Part shown: positions 37,101 through 44,763 of the stretch, in pieces | Numbering within the stretch: the first letter of the stretch is position 1 | Layout of the letters: each line of letters starts with the position of its first letter | IMG/VR virus record: IMGVR_UViG_3300009008_000029 | Coordinates: 1-64,000 of that record | DNA length: 64,000 nucleotides | Origin: a virus | Direction: 5' to 3' (one strand) | The notes under the pieces: model-generated | Seen by the model: the letters and a program-made list of their open reading frames with translations, nothing else | Told to the model about the DNA's origin: nothing | Databases searched by the model: none | Position numbers and translations under genes: made by a program

Positions 37101-39507
37101 CAACTATGGGTTGCCAGAGAACAATACGGTGGGCTGGGACAGTGTGGAAGCGGGTAAGGAAGCTGCTTACGGTTGGCGGCGGCTCACTTTGAACCCCCCG
37201 TTGGAGTTGCGGAACTTCTCTGCCGATGCAGACAAGGCCCAGCCGATTCGGTTCAATGTTGCTGGGGCACTCGGTGACGCTGACGGTGGGATCGATAAGG
37301 TCGGGGCTGCGGGGGATATTGTTCCGGTAGTCACGACTCCCGGAACAAGCAAGGAGTTCTATAGCGACCCCATCACTTCCGTCTACCACTGGGTTACGGA
37401 CCTGTTGATGGTCTCGCTGTTGACGGATGCCCAATGGGACAAGTTGAATATCCCGACCGGGTCTGCCGGGGCGGGTGCCGGACTGGTCAACTGTGTTCTT
37501 CCGGGGTCAGAGTTCAGATGCACCTCTTACAACGATGCCGCCGAGCCAGTGTTGGAACCCGGATTTTTGGCTCAGGCTGGTGTGTTCTTTGAGCCTTCCG
37601 TACCCCGAGCCGTTGCTGACAGGGCACAGGATTTCGTTCATGTGGTAGACAGGGACCATTCTGTGCCGGACCCGGTAGCGGAAGACGATTGGGACCGGGT
37701 TATTGGTTCCCGTGAGGCCAACGCATACAATCCTGCCGCCGTGGTGTCTGCACCCGAGATGGTACAGTTTGAGATCCGGCGTATCCGGCGTTTCCATGAC
37801 GTTGCGGAGGTTGAACAGAATCTGAAGCCTCTCCGGTATGCCTATGAAATCCGGCGGGGGATGATCACCTCGTACACACAGGACGACAAGCAGACAGGAT
37901 TCGTGACGGCTGAGTCGTTCACAATGAACTGGGAGACGGTTAAACCTGCGGGTGCTCCCAAGGCCAATGATGCTTGGAATGACGGTCTGACACATACGGG
38001 AACGAACCTTGGTCCTTTTACGGACCCTGACGTGAATATCCACCCCGGAGATATGTTCCGGCTGTTGGATGAAGACGGGGTAGCTGTGGAGGAGGCGAGG
38101 GTTGTTTCTGTACTGGGCAACAATCAGTTGAAACTGGCTGCTCCGGGTTTGACCCAGTACGATGCGGACACGACCTACAGGTTTGAAATATGGTTGCGTC
38201 AGGCACCGGTTCCGCATGAGCAATCCAACGAGAAGCTGTTGGATCTCATTTCGGACTCCGAAGTCACTCGGACGGATGCCGCATGGGGTGAGGCTTCTGA
38301 GACCGGTGGGTATGCCTTGCAGGTCTCAGGTGAACTGACCTACGAGGATTGCGTCAACAAACTCTACGATGACCAGAAAGCTCCGGGCACTGGGGGTCAG
38401 ACCTTCGCTGCATTGGGTGTCCGGGCGGGTGACATTGTTGTGATCGACCCCGTAGGGACTATCCCGCAGAAGGGCGGCCTTCCGGTCGTTCAGGAGACGG
38501 GGGTAAGACCTCTAGGCGATGAGGGTGTTGCGGGTCGGGTAGACTGGGACGGTAACCCCGTGTTTACGGCGGGGGCACCGAACCCCTTGGATGACAACCG
38601 GGGCTACTACAGGGTTGTGTCCGTAGTTGACACTGAGGTACCGCCCTATCTGGTTGTGGACCCAGTATCCGAGTTCTCCGGGACAGCAGCCGCACCCGTG
38701 ACGTTCGACTCTACGGACTCCTCCCGTGAGTATGCGGTGTACCCCACGGTGAACGGTTCTACGTTGTCAGAGAACAACAAAGAGGGTCAGATGGACCTCC
38801 GCCCCACGAGGGCTAGAAACGCCGTTACGGGGTCATTCAAGACGTATGACGAGGGGTTGAGCAACCATTCTATCCGTCCCTTCTCATATCGGGTGTTACG
38901 TCCCTCCGCCCTGTTTGTGGATGAGTCCATTGACCTTGTGCTTTCGACCCGTGAGAGGATGCAGAGTCTCATAGAGTTGACCCGACGGATTAGCCGGGGC
39001 AAGGGTGGGTCGTACTTCATCTTCCAGAGGGACGTGCATATCGGCGAGTTGGGAGACCCCACCGATGCCGAGTTGGGTCTGGGGGTGATGTCCAACGACT
39101 TCCTGACAATGGTCAAGGGTCGTGTGGACGTGATGCCTTACGCCAACAATTCTGGGTGCCTGTCCGTTCTGGACCGTAGATTCTGGACCCTCGATTTGCG
39201 GTTGGATTCCCTGACCTACGATGCGACGACACACGGCATGAAGAAATCTTCACCGGGCGATCCTACCTACACCGCCTATACGGACGATGTGGGTGGGCTG
39301 GTTCGACCGGTACTCCCGGACCTCATTGACGGGGTTCTGGATTACGATGAGCGGTTCCGGGCGGTTCGGTATGTCTGGTTGTCATACCGGGTTCATACCG
39401 TTCTGGGGACGTTGGCAGCGATTCGGCGATTCGATGCGGAGTTACCTGACCGCCTTGCCGAACAGGAGCAGTTGCTGTTGCAGTTGAAATCGACGGAGGA
39501 CGTTTGA
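28135..39507 (+). CDS. Giant 3790-aa virion structural protein
   Basis: The largest gene here, 11.4 kb without a stop. The sequence is mainly beta-rich modules with frequent Gly, Asp, Thr and Pro, suggesting an extended string of small domains. Recognisable units include an LGF-ending module (about 657-756, CAALGFAPGW) and a GxxAGSYKIEDV module (about 950-1040) also found in the 1813-aa protein. Two acidic stretches (DVDYDDDGWKDDDEES near 152; FQDPDTDYV) might bind calcium. The last 200 residues become helical (RERMQSLIELTRRISRG, then a terminal helix LAEQEQLLLQLK). It starts right after the upstream stop with a weak ribosome-binding site. Its position within baseplate genes favours a baseplate or tail-surface scaffold. 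No enzyme motif is recognised. Confidence 0.75.
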   Translation: MGVRFQGHVLRGARIAPSNSITTGEPNTGVVRFPITLPAAYTLDAPEFVDPAADQYRASILQGPGTTPTEYLVWAQNSSQLALLDDGDSWWTEDGVGTIPQGTIPVTNNDPPEVAEGATVPTTYGTDRIVVTDNGGRNISNIIVIVVARGDVDYDDDGWKDDDEESVLPSDWAGQPRDGDTPYITLEIDSLQQVPDAGLVYLTEAQKTELGGGVSLERGDQIISVRYTAAPARFWWTRNDRYETRFGWNGKKQRWQPYKGTGAINVGTLQFGVTYKMDPPIRNMPVGSYLPGDSTTPDSYSTLRVGSDAGATGVPVGNVRVKNNSELEEFDFSTEPVLNAVMGQSNGELKFNPSFVQQHAGKTIWFNYSGFQEKADGVVGALYQADLNPLYVAPVPGPTDFPFIRLGSRRPLQPTLVATEAALENADAPASGSVLVALSTGRLRLALDDVRKADPDREDDFDKNYLGENVYYDGVALNAVPQSVRPAVQLLDGDGDEGVANSDVLYVPDAEYLPSEFAADDQWRGLGVSGILDVPDGTGSLPVLPGVAASVRPGGDTLAAASTGRIRQVSDGIGDTIIFTRKGAIETLVEESTDADLPSMGFQVKSSKAYIALERGAHGSRVFIGKKDRKRFGDSPIYFLQASLTPAVRTTSAEIYSRNRTIFRFDGTETLYFAVDGVSHVWTPTTLIGSDLTASFFTPTQVAASLNADSVPAGTFASELNGRIRLYGETSVEIGFGTTEEKDLTGCAALGFAPGWRVVNGVSNWLPDSGVSLGLTRSPVNLDRSQSDPDFKADVRVEDMLLVKSVQEAPYVFLDNPPLQDVAGVDFNVFFNLTTTVLENLTLRVINTPLRHYEDIIHRFGNDRFDWVEEGATVAPIEQPTSTLTLGTPNLVLDSMRAAPGIGGGLWITGDTGVMGFQDPDTDYVLPLDGLPGSVTLIERFGNRVTYGGLGTCEAGGIVFTDTAADFLSELAPVEEGYRLKISSGENAGSYKIEDVSTTSLMVTPPFLASTDRPVAWEVFRGYTDDVYDPALVADITYKSFDHLPEEPFKIRLLHPVGTVGDMTNAQVEGAVSSGRIVTLRFGLVAPTSSTEATLTPLGTEGLGPMANGSLDLPDVTSARFTGQAFAIQIGTTEYSGSNVVGVTEFSADPACIEYMTAAGVENDVAVPKGRLKFSTTLISQYGTAPVTYRETFMAPASLTAGEAEFNPVSGALNISAADAVTHAGKNLYFVEQLITEDEKDVAINPQSGAFAPNVPVPKGAVVEVEYWKADLEGRKIGSLETEFLSVFIQREAATREKENVYRFNSAGMTIDERVDPTVWIGAMMQNFGQVDCIVDYPDGATGEGRITFVSKTVDANDPVAVTYAVFEAQGGERTFEASQKPLYRPPFFIKEAQYQFGLRGDRVDEFLPGQMLRIGEDCFYIKSLKYFPETDTGGDVTAVRIFPHTVGEVGSRSPGNDVLRLISTIPVTTVVDPDGETPVATTAPAGFMSTIDCTVFPFEPVSRGQKTIVFKGDLTQFAVPGHLLEIAGCPHAISDTKMSEDGSYTLITVTGGFVRGYDVLEAPTIKLSYRPVYPPETRDFLGCGPMLESENVELVLFGETNAAGQVKPGRTLVPGVEYFADPTSGTINLLSPSQDALGAGQTLTLSFTRLRTVGPVMKDQALTMPSYNATYLYNTLPSVSNGFLNGQVTATYTFHNPDSFYFRAVSLQQFLGEATREAVAEITSKVPAGGAVGGQPASENWEMGRFGILGERKHLLDKDRAARAFLSFYNDSIVMFEQVKEAISGGIVGDRDGKFRFWVGHDREYPTPGYEDEISGLLTPRNVWADVFQSHRYKTLYVDSSDYLTTPMSAGLTNAEVSGTSPDSDYLNSLLAEQGSMVQNDIDDIVMFRMGKTTYTFIPTFPFFRFRAKGVFAEMGSEHRFSRLYPTLSKALFRLLPGVGAEIDAGDGFDPGVYTAGREIGGKDAKTRKNQIGQLSNPVLGEIDGVKSAALQVRRARGRIWGYFPNGIPAGAFLDGASAAISGPCVIAFPTLLGEVPINPNTGFPDETKLMSHSGQLGWVPDSTAGDPELAIPGFEAGDQVAWGKPDGTSYKVVTGSPITLFGTSLLASAFVYGEVLYGCVIRFRDFLGNHVENPDLLMVATETAGGIPAHEFPIERGDTLYAVPATGFRPSSMEDEPELTDSPTFETYSQMAAGLDTYRENFDLDVKKDGRIVDKTLWSWDDPNFFGLKELFGQHPPQPMSALEGPVEFTYGLQNPLLIPALEGKYQDDSGDYTIPYLKTGVTEMDRFDQISTGLSEIMSSESAGGESVYPDEFLGADGSVVGSGVNPAALLTDVDVLPGASLGVGDARPFDFMFIQAPATGQDASFSTGAGLTKGPHGIWSVASVATSAGGSSIVEPPRFITHSRAPQAGSTDTGDAIRYTLDNAIVHLFGAEYPPTPQGEDVSGVQIYERAAGTTVLDLTSTTIALNDGETIGTGNFNDIDTDGASITIRLIAYPDNLIEFGPDGANPLPSATGGVEALRIRITGGTLEVWTYQDDPEGAPSYSGALGAAVQWGVKEAADPAPGSVLGYRKVIIPLTGFIPWVPGVLPPGWDDSKWFLPYEMNGADYEMLYPFEVAIDIDAHDGKLSNRAWVDEDRLTFHEICDLRHAQARDTTHPLTDLSLETQLVVYGTQLGLTGGTEVWSEANKFANGLDGANPVPFTIVARDSVVGTWEVRDGDTTERGSLKVMGFEGWDNTPLTAEDVTFSVIPGSDYATGEATPILLGTGLMGSRFNIEMGVPDRDSIESRVKEVGVVVGDVADVQPGDVAVVTGSANSDHPGSLHVGTYLVRHAIAANEEPLVGEFRQVNPLSPIDSTTDWCRVSFPEVVSYDSGESKLTISHLAPTGSLSSGFAPPGADTRIYVLVDYPKLASGTELTFRRAVISALYTAVETGPDGEGIFTVTDWKDAKGESPAEGDPNYTDFESLLEAGQQVSGMVYLPVVMGGSNYGLPENNTVGWDSVEAGKEAAYGWRRLTLNPPLELRNFSADADKAQPIRFNVAGALGDADGGIDKVGAAGDIVPVVTTPGTSKEFYSDPITSVYHWVTDLLMVSLLTDAQWDKLNIPTGSAGAGAGLVNCVLPGSEFRCTSYNDAAEPVLEPGFLAQAGVFFEPSVPRAVADRAQDFVHVVDRDHSVPDPVAEDDWDRVIGSREANAYNPAAVVSAPEMVQFEIRRIRRFHDVAEVEQNLKPLRYAYEIRRGMITSYTQDDKQTGFVTAESFTMNWETVKPAGAPKANDAWNDGLTHTGTNLGPFTDPDVNIHPGDMFRLLDEDGVAVEEARVVSVLGNNQLKLAAPGLTQYDADTTYRFEIWLRQAPVPHEQSNEKLLDLISDSEVTRTDAAWGEASETGGYALQVSGELTYEDCVNKLYDDQKAPGTGGQTFAALGVRAGDIVVIDPVGTIPQKGGLPVVQETGVRPLGDEGVAGRVDWDGNPVFTAGAPNPLDDNRGYYRVVSVVDTEVPPYLVVDPVSEFSGTAAAPVTFDSTDSSREYAVYPTVNGSTLSENNKEGQMDLRPTRARNAVTGSFKTYDEGLSNHSIRPFSYRVLRPSALFVDESIDLVLSTRERMQSLIELTRRISRGKGGSYFIFQRDVHIGELGDPTDAELGLGVMSNDFLTMVKGRVDVMPYANNSGCLSVLDRRFWTLDLRLDSLTYDATTHGMKKSSPGDPTYTAYTDDVGGLVRPVLPDLIDGVLDYDERFRAVRYVWLSYRVHTVLGTLAAIRRFDAELPDRLAEQEQLLLQLKSTEDV

Positions 39508-39752
39508 TGACCAAGGATACCAAACAGATGTCCCCTGAAGAGGTTTTGGAAGAGTTGAAGAAGCTGGGTGTTGATGCTGGTGGGTGGGGCAAGGTGGAGA
39601 GTCATACCGCTCAGCCTCAGTTCTTACGGCGTCAAGGCGAGAGTCTAACGAAACTCCGGGACATCTTAGAATCGGTAGTGGCCAAGGATCAGGCGGATGT
39701 GGCTCGGTTGCGAGAGCAACTTACTCGGCTTGAACAAGGCGGGGGGTCATAA
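39507..39752 (+). CDS. Small coiled-coil protein
   Basis: An 81-aa protein overlapping both neighbours by one base (stop TGA shares A with the ATG; its TAA shares A with the next ATG). Two helical parts are visible: residues 9-20 (EEVLEELKKLG) and 43-76 (LTKLRDILESVVAKDQADVA, then LREQLTRLEQ), with leucines spaced as in a short coiled coil. The adjacent giant protein also ends in a helix, so the two may pair. I chose the ATG at 39507 over a TTG three bases earlier. The function is unknown; a bridging role in the baseplate is inference. Confidence 0.65.
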   Translation: MTKDTKQMSPEEVLEELKKLGVDAGGWGKVESHTAQPQFLRRQGESLTKLRDILESVVAKDQADVARLREQLTRLEQGGGS

Positions 39753-42652
39753 TGGCTGATAATTGGGGCACAATCACATTTGACGTTCCCGATTTCTTAG
39801 AGGACACCCGAGAGTGGATCAATGACGTAGCCGATTTCTTGGTCACGATGTTGGATATCGCATTGATGGCCTTGGAGTTCGCCAAGGTCTACCTAGTGGG
39901 GTTTCTGGACCCCATCATGGCCCTGATCCAAGCGATTGTGGACGAACTCAAAGCCCTGCTTCGGGATATCCGCCAAATGGGGCTGTATATGACGGGGGAT
40001 TGGGGGCTTCTGACGAAGCCCTACGAGGAGTTGCTGGGCGGGTTTCAGGAGTACGAACGGCGTATGATTGCCCGGCTGACGGACCGGACAGACCCCACCC
40101 GTCCCGATTTGTCCAGCAAGACGACCGTGCTGGCTTTGTTTTTCTACCTCTCGGTGGACATCTCGGACATTCAGCGTCTGATCAAGTTCATCAAGCAGTT
40201 GATCAAGTATTTCAAGCAGTCCTACGACAACGCCAGCGGCTACCCCATCTGCAATATCACCGATGTCCTTTACGGGACCAGTGCCGCTACGATTATGCAA
40301 GCACAGGACATTGGTAGTTTCTTTACTACAGAATCGACTCCCCCTCCGATCTCGTTGGTCAAGTGGGGGGTTCAGTCCCCAACCCAGAGGTCACCTTTCA
40401 ATCCGTTCCCGCCCGGCCCGCCCGACGGGTTCATTGTTACGGTCTCAACCCTCCGTGAGGGGATTCAGCTTGTCTATGACCGGCCATCCTCCACGGGACA
40501 GATGAAACCTGCTCCCGTAGGTGAAGGGCAGGTTCAAGGGCGTGAGTACGGGATGGTCAAGGACAGTGCGGGGAAACCGGTTGTCCTGATGGGTGGCAAG
40601 GAGATGTTGGACGACCTTGCACCGATGCTGCACTACAACGCTGGGTTGGATACGGACGGGACGGTGAAGCCCGGTGCTGTTCGGGTGTACGGCCTTGATC
40701 CCAGTACTAAGACCATCATCCCGTTGGACCAACTCAAACAGGGTGACAACTACTACTTCCAGCGGACGTTCTATGTGTCCCCCACACAGGCGGGGGCCGC
40801 TTGGATTACCGGTGAGTACACGGTGCTATTGAAGCAGGAAGAGATGCCCAAGGCCGGGCGTGTCGTGACTGCTACGGATCAGACCCTGACCATTGAAGAC
40901 GACGGCGTCCCCGCTGTCCTGTACGTCCGGGTAGCGTGCTGTGCCAAGAATATCGCAGATACGGAAGTGTTCCAGTATTCCTTTGACCCGCAGGGGAAGG
41001 ATGTTGTCGGGGACAATATGATAGCCCTGAACTTGGGTGCCAGCCCCAAGGACATCCCGGCACCTACGGAACTGGGTGATTGGAGCATACCCCGTCAGGT
41101 GGTGTTCCCTAACGCTAATACCAAGGCGTATCTAGATGCTCTCAAGACGGCCCTCATGGTTCTGGTCTTGAGTCGTCCTGATTTGACACCCCTCGACAAG
41201 CTGGAGGATACTTTCTCGGCGGATGATGTAGCCCGCATCAAGGCAAACAAACTCCTTGTTCCTCGTATTGCGTTGGAACGGAGCGGTCTGGAGAAGTTCC
41301 TCCCGCTGGCGGATCTGGTAGTGGGGGGTGATTATTCCGAGTGGGTCGAGTCCTATGAGGATACAGACCCGCTGGCGTGGCGAAAAGATCTCTTCAAGAA
41401 GATCGAGAAGGTTGCTCATGACATCTACAGCAAGACTGGCCCGATGCCAGAGGCGGAGGCTGTTGTTGCCCAGCGGACCGAGTTCCTTCGCACTGCAACT
41501 TGGTATGACGTAATCGATGCCGCCCATACAAGTTCGGTTATCGATGTCCTGTATGAAAAGGAGATACCGAAGTTGAAGGCTGGACCTCTTCTGGATTCCT
41601 TGAAGCCGGAAGAGGATCAAGGCTCTCTCCTTGTGGCTGGGTTGGCCCGGAACCCCGTGGGGATTGCGGGTCAGACGGACCACCTTGAGACCATCGTGGG
41701 CCTTCCTTACGTCACAATGGACCGTTCACCCCAGATGCAAGAGGTCAAGATAGGTGGGAATGGTCCTCTCTGGGCGGGTGAATGGGAAGCGGAGGTGGCA
41801 GCCAAAGATGTGCCCGCATTATTGGCCGAGTCGCCCACCGGAATACGGTGGCTCTATGAGAGGTGCATCCAAGATGATGGGTCCATCAAGGTTCCCGAGG
41901 ACTGGTACCCAGCTATGAATGCTATTACAAAGGAGACACCCGAGCATATGGGGTCCGCTGACATATCCCCTGTCTTTTATTTGAACCGTAAATACACCAC
42001 GAGCCCCAGTGAAGGAGATTGGGCGTTTGCTCGGATTCTTTATTGCCGGGGGCTTTTCGCTAAGGCCAACAACGGTCAGATACTGGAGGAAGCCGCAATC
42101 GCATTGGGGTTGGCGGGTGCTACCCTACGGTCACCAGATGATGGTGCATGGCTCAATATCCGGTATGTGGATTCCTTCCCCGGCATTGACCGGGTTGTCT
42201 CGATGATCACTAACTGGGTGGAGGCGGTTATGAAATCCCTCCAGTCGATCATTGACACGTACAAGAAGTACATCGAGTTCCTTGAGGCCCGGATCATTGA
42301 GATGCAGCAGTTGATCCGGCGTATTAACGGCATGATCCAAACCATTTTGGGCACGACAGTTCAGATTCCGAAATGCTCCGCCCTCACGCTTGTTTCGGAT
42401 GGCACAAACGGTGTCCTGACCGATCTTGTGTCCGCCGAGACAAAACCCAGTGACGGCCCCCGTGCTTACGGTGCGGGTGTGGCGATTGTGATTCCAATCG
42501 GGCCGACATGGATCATGGATCTCATCAAGGCAGCGTTGAAACAGGAAGAAGGCTCACCTGTAGAGGGGGAATACCTAGCGGGAGCAGGGATCACAGGGAT
42601 CACTGGCATCCCGGAGGACTCCCCCGAAAGTGATGAGCCTGATGTCCTGTAG
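39752..42652 (+). CDS. Baseplate-region protein with amphipathic helices
   Basis: A 966-aa protein of unknown family. The first 130 residues are helical and partly hydrophobic (MLDIALMALEFAKVYLVGFL, then MALIQAIVDELKALL), followed by a helix with IKFIKQLIKYFKQ. The middle is mixed alpha/beta. Residues 820-867 are again amphipathic helix (AVMKSLQSIIDTYKKYIEFL, then RRINGMIQTILG). The Gly/Glu-rich end looks disordered. It lies between the giant protein and the gp25-like wedge and overlaps its upstream neighbour (TAATG). Hydrophobic helices at both ends suggest oligomer contacts or membrane interaction. No motif gives a function. Confidence 0.6.
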   Translation: MADNWGTITFDVPDFLEDTREWINDVADFLVTMLDIALMALEFAKVYLVGFLDPIMALIQAIVDELKALLRDIRQMGLYMTGDWGLLTKPYEELLGGFQEYERRMIARLTDRTDPTRPDLSSKTTVLALFFYLSVDISDIQRLIKFIKQLIKYFKQSYDNASGYPICNITDVLYGTSAATIMQAQDIGSFFTTESTPPPISLVKWGVQSPTQRSPFNPFPPGPPDGFIVTVSTLREGIQLVYDRPSSTGQMKPAPVGEGQVQGREYGMVKDSAGKPVVLMGGKEMLDDLAPMLHYNAGLDTDGTVKPGAVRVYGLDPSTKTIIPLDQLKQGDNYYFQRTFYVSPTQAGAAWITGEYTVLLKQEEMPKAGRVVTATDQTLTIEDDGVPAVLYVRVACCAKNIADTEVFQYSFDPQGKDVVGDNMIALNLGASPKDIPAPTELGDWSIPRQVVFPNANTKAYLDALKTALMVLVLSRPDLTPLDKLEDTFSADDVARIKANKLLVPRIALERSGLEKFLPLADLVVGGDYSEWVESYEDTDPLAWRKDLFKKIEKVAHDIYSKTGPMPEAEAVVAQRTEFLRTATWYDVIDAAHTSSVIDVLYEKEIPKLKAGPLLDSLKPEEDQGSLLVAGLARNPVGIAGQTDHLETIVGLPYVTMDRSPQMQEVKIGGNGPLWAGEWEAEVAAKDVPALLAESPTGIRWLYERCIQDDGSIKVPEDWYPAMNAITKETPEHMGSADISPVFYLNRKYTTSPSEGDWAFARILYCRGLFAKANNGQILEEAAIALGLAGATLRSPDDGAWLNIRYVDSFPGIDRVVSMITNWVEAVMKSLQSIIDTYKKYIEFLEARIIEMQQLIRRINGMIQTILGTTVQIPKCSALTLVSDGTNGVLTDLVSAETKPSDGPRAYGAGVAIVIPIGPTWIMDLIKAALKQEEGSPVEGEYLAGAGITGITGIPEDSPESDEPDVL

Positions 42653-42663
42653 GAGAAAGTGAT

Positions 42664-43548
42664 ATGGCATCCTTTGGAAAACTCTGTGTCTGGCCGGTGG
42701 GGTACTTTCGGGCGTATTCCAGTTGGCTTCTCAGGAATAGACGGGAGATAGTCTCCAGAATCAACGTGCTGACGGCTGAGATTGAACGGATTGGTTTCAT
42801 TACGGTGGACTATGCGAAAGAGGAGATGGATGACGGGTCGGTATACCGCACTGAACAGCGTTTAGGCATCCGTGTAACGGAGGGCTCATCACTGGGGCTG
42901 TTGCTGCGGGCCTACGTTGCAGGTGGGGGCGACCCTTTGAACATTTCCCCTTTCATGTACCCGAACACCTCGGACATTGAGGTCAAAGGGACGAGTGACC
43001 CGATAATCACGGAGACGTACCCTCATGGCGGTGTTGTGGCCCCCATATCGGCGTCCCCAATAGGGTCGGAAGCATCCGAGACAAAAACGGGTTTTGAGCC
43101 GGACCCCGGCGGCAATATCCGAATGGAATCCTACTACCCGGCTCGGCAGGGCGGCAAAATCGATCCCGGCTCTTATGACCACGATGCTATTGTCCGAACC
43201 ATGCACCTCATCCGAGGGTGGGCAAATCAGGACATTAAGGAACGATTGCAGGACATCGAGTGGCGAATCGTCAAGCTCTGTGACCTACGAGAACAGTTGC
43301 TCAAAGAGCGGGATGAAGTGTTGGTAGCGGCTTTTGGTGGAACGATGACGGGACTGGGTACTTTTGATGACACCCAGTTTGACCCGGCCCTCCGGGTCCA
43401 AGCACTTGTCCAAGATATGTACGAGTTAATCTACGACATTACGGACTCGGGAGATGCTTCATTCCGTGCAAGGGAGGAGGTCCAGTACCTCCAGTTCACG
43501 TTCCCGGATACGGCTGCGGAGGCCGTGAGAGACCCGTTAGGCTGCTAG
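42664..43548 (+). CDS. Baseplate-region protein, unknown
   Basis: A 294-aa protein. It opens with an aromatic-rich helix (GYFRAYSSWLLRNRREI), then a beta part (GSVYRTEQRLGIRVTEG) and a central Pro/Gly-rich segment. The C-terminal helices contain many charged residues (DIKERLQDIEWRIVKLCDLR, REQLLKERDEV). AGGAGA is found upstream of the ATG. It sits immediately before the hairpin-containing gap and the gp25-like wedge gene, so it is most likely a minor baseplate component. I recognise no family or catalytic motif. Confidence 0.6.
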   Translation: MASFGKLCVWPVGYFRAYSSWLLRNRREIVSRINVLTAEIERIGFITVDYAKEEMDDGSVYRTEQRLGIRVTEGSSLGLLLRAYVAGGGDPLNISPFMYPNTSDIEVKGTSDPIITETYPHGGVVAPISASPIGSEASETKTGFEPDPGGNIRMESYYPARQGGKIDPGSYDHDAIVRTMHLIRGWANQDIKERLQDIEWRIVKLCDLREQLLKERDEVLVAAFGGTMTGLGTFDDTQFDPALRVQALVQDMYELIYDITDSGDASFRAREEVQYLQFTFPDTAAEAVRDPLGC

Positions 43549-43562
43549 GTCTTTCGGTGTCT

Positions 43563-43588
43563 CGTCTATATCGGGCGGTATGTAGACG
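43563..43588 (+). promoter_or_regulatory. Hairpin before the gp25-like wedge gene
   Basis: CGTCTATAT pairs with ATGTAGACG over nine positions with one G-U pair and an eight-base loop (CGGGCGGT). It fills most of the 57-bp gap and ends 17 bases before the ATG, ahead of a GGAGG site. It has no U-tract, so it is probably a leader or processing structure rather than a terminator. Confidence 0.45.
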
Positions 43589-43605
43589 ATGGAGGCCGGA
43601 AGGCT

Positions 43606-44760
43606 ATGACACAAGAATTCCAACTGGCGTGGCCTTGCCCGCACACGACGGTGGAGGAACACGTTGCCCTAGGTGATGACCGCCGATCTTTGCGGACTCA
43701 ACAGCCCGTTGCCGGTGCCGCCACTATCCGTCTCCTTGTGAATGACGAAATGTTCATCCCTCAGTCGGGGTTGTTTTCCTACGCCGCCCTTGCGAGTGCC
43801 GTTTCTGGACCCTACGAGTTGGTCCCAAACGAGGACACCATCACCATTTTGACCTCTGAGGGGTCTACGACTCATACCTTCGGGGTGTCCCGAACTGTCC
43901 GCTATACCGCAACCCAGATCATCGAGTTGCTTCAGCGGGCGAATGTTCGGGTCTACATGGAGAACGAGAATGGGCATCTGGTGTTCTATGACACGGCTGC
44001 CGTAGGTCCAACCTCCCGTGTGAAGGTTACCGGGACTGCGGCAGCGTCACTGGGCTTTGGGTCTCCCGGCGTCAACGAGTACCAATGGCAAGCTGTTGGA
44101 AGGGAGTTGTACCCCGGCTGGCACCTCTACACGCCCGATGAAGAAGTGACGACCCGGTTTCCTAGATTCAACCGTATCATTAGGGGGAACCAGAACTTCA
44201 AAGCCACCTACACGACGGCTCCGAACAGGTGCCTCCGCTGTGGTGCCTCCTATGTAGAGAATGATCTGCGGTTCGATTCTCAGGGTCAGAGCCTCATGAT
44301 CGAGAACGAGAATCTTCTGTATCAGGCAGCCTTGAAGGTTCTGTTGACGGATAAGGGGTCCAATCCGTACCACCCGTGGTACGGCACGTCCCTACGCTCA
44401 CGGATTGGAAGCAAGACGGTTTCGGGGATAGCCTCGCTCATCAGTGAGGATGTCCGCAAGGCGTTAGAGAAGTATCAGAAACTGCAAGAGTCACAGGCAA
44501 AGTACCAGACCGTGACATTCAAAGAACGGCTGCTTGTGATTCAGTCCGTTGACGTGAAGCAACACGAACAGGATCAGACAACTTACTTGATCGATGTGAC
44601 TGTGAGGAATGCCTCCTCACAGCCGGTCTCCTTGTCGATTGTTTTCACCGTCCCCTCCGTTGTTGCCCTGATGGGTTCCAACGGTTTGATGTTGGGAACG
44701 GAACCGACCGGGATACTGCCAGAAAATCAGGGCCAGTTGTTCCTGACAGGACAGAGGTAG
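43606..44760 (+). CDS. gp25-like baseplate wedge protein with N-terminal extension
   Basis: A 384-aa protein. Residues 232-365 match the gp25/lysozyme-like wedge family: LLYQAALKVLLTDKGSNPYH and WYGTSLRSRIG, then a helix and a strand pair with YLIDVTVRNASSQPVSLSI. In T4-like tails gp25 is a core wedge subunit that triggers sheath contraction. The usual gp25 is about 130 aa. Here a 230-residue extension precedes it, including an LGF-ending beta module (about 92-151, TAAASLGFG) like those in the sheath and giant protein, and a single CLRC pair (Cys209, Cys212). One CxxC is not enough for a zinc ribbon alone, unless it pairs between subunits. The J-like wedge gene follows within four bases. Confidence 0.8.
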   Translation: MTQEFQLAWPCPHTTVEEHVALGDDRRSLRTQQPVAGAATIRLLVNDEMFIPQSGLFSYAALASAVSGPYELVPNEDTITILTSEGSTTHTFGVSRTVRYTATQIIELLQRANVRVYMENENGHLVFYDTAAVGPTSRVKVTGTAAASLGFGSPGVNEYQWQAVGRELYPGWHLYTPDEEVTTRFPRFNRIIRGNQNFKATYTTAPNRCLRCGASYVENDLRFDSQGQSLMIENENLLYQAALKVLLTDKGSNPYHPWYGTSLRSRIGSKTVSGIASLISEDVRKALEKYQKLQESQAKYQTVTFKERLLVIQSVDVKQHEQDQTTYLIDVTVRNASSQPVSLSIVFTVPSVVALMGSNGLMLGTEPTGILPENQGQLFLTGQR

Positions 44761-44763
44761 CAG

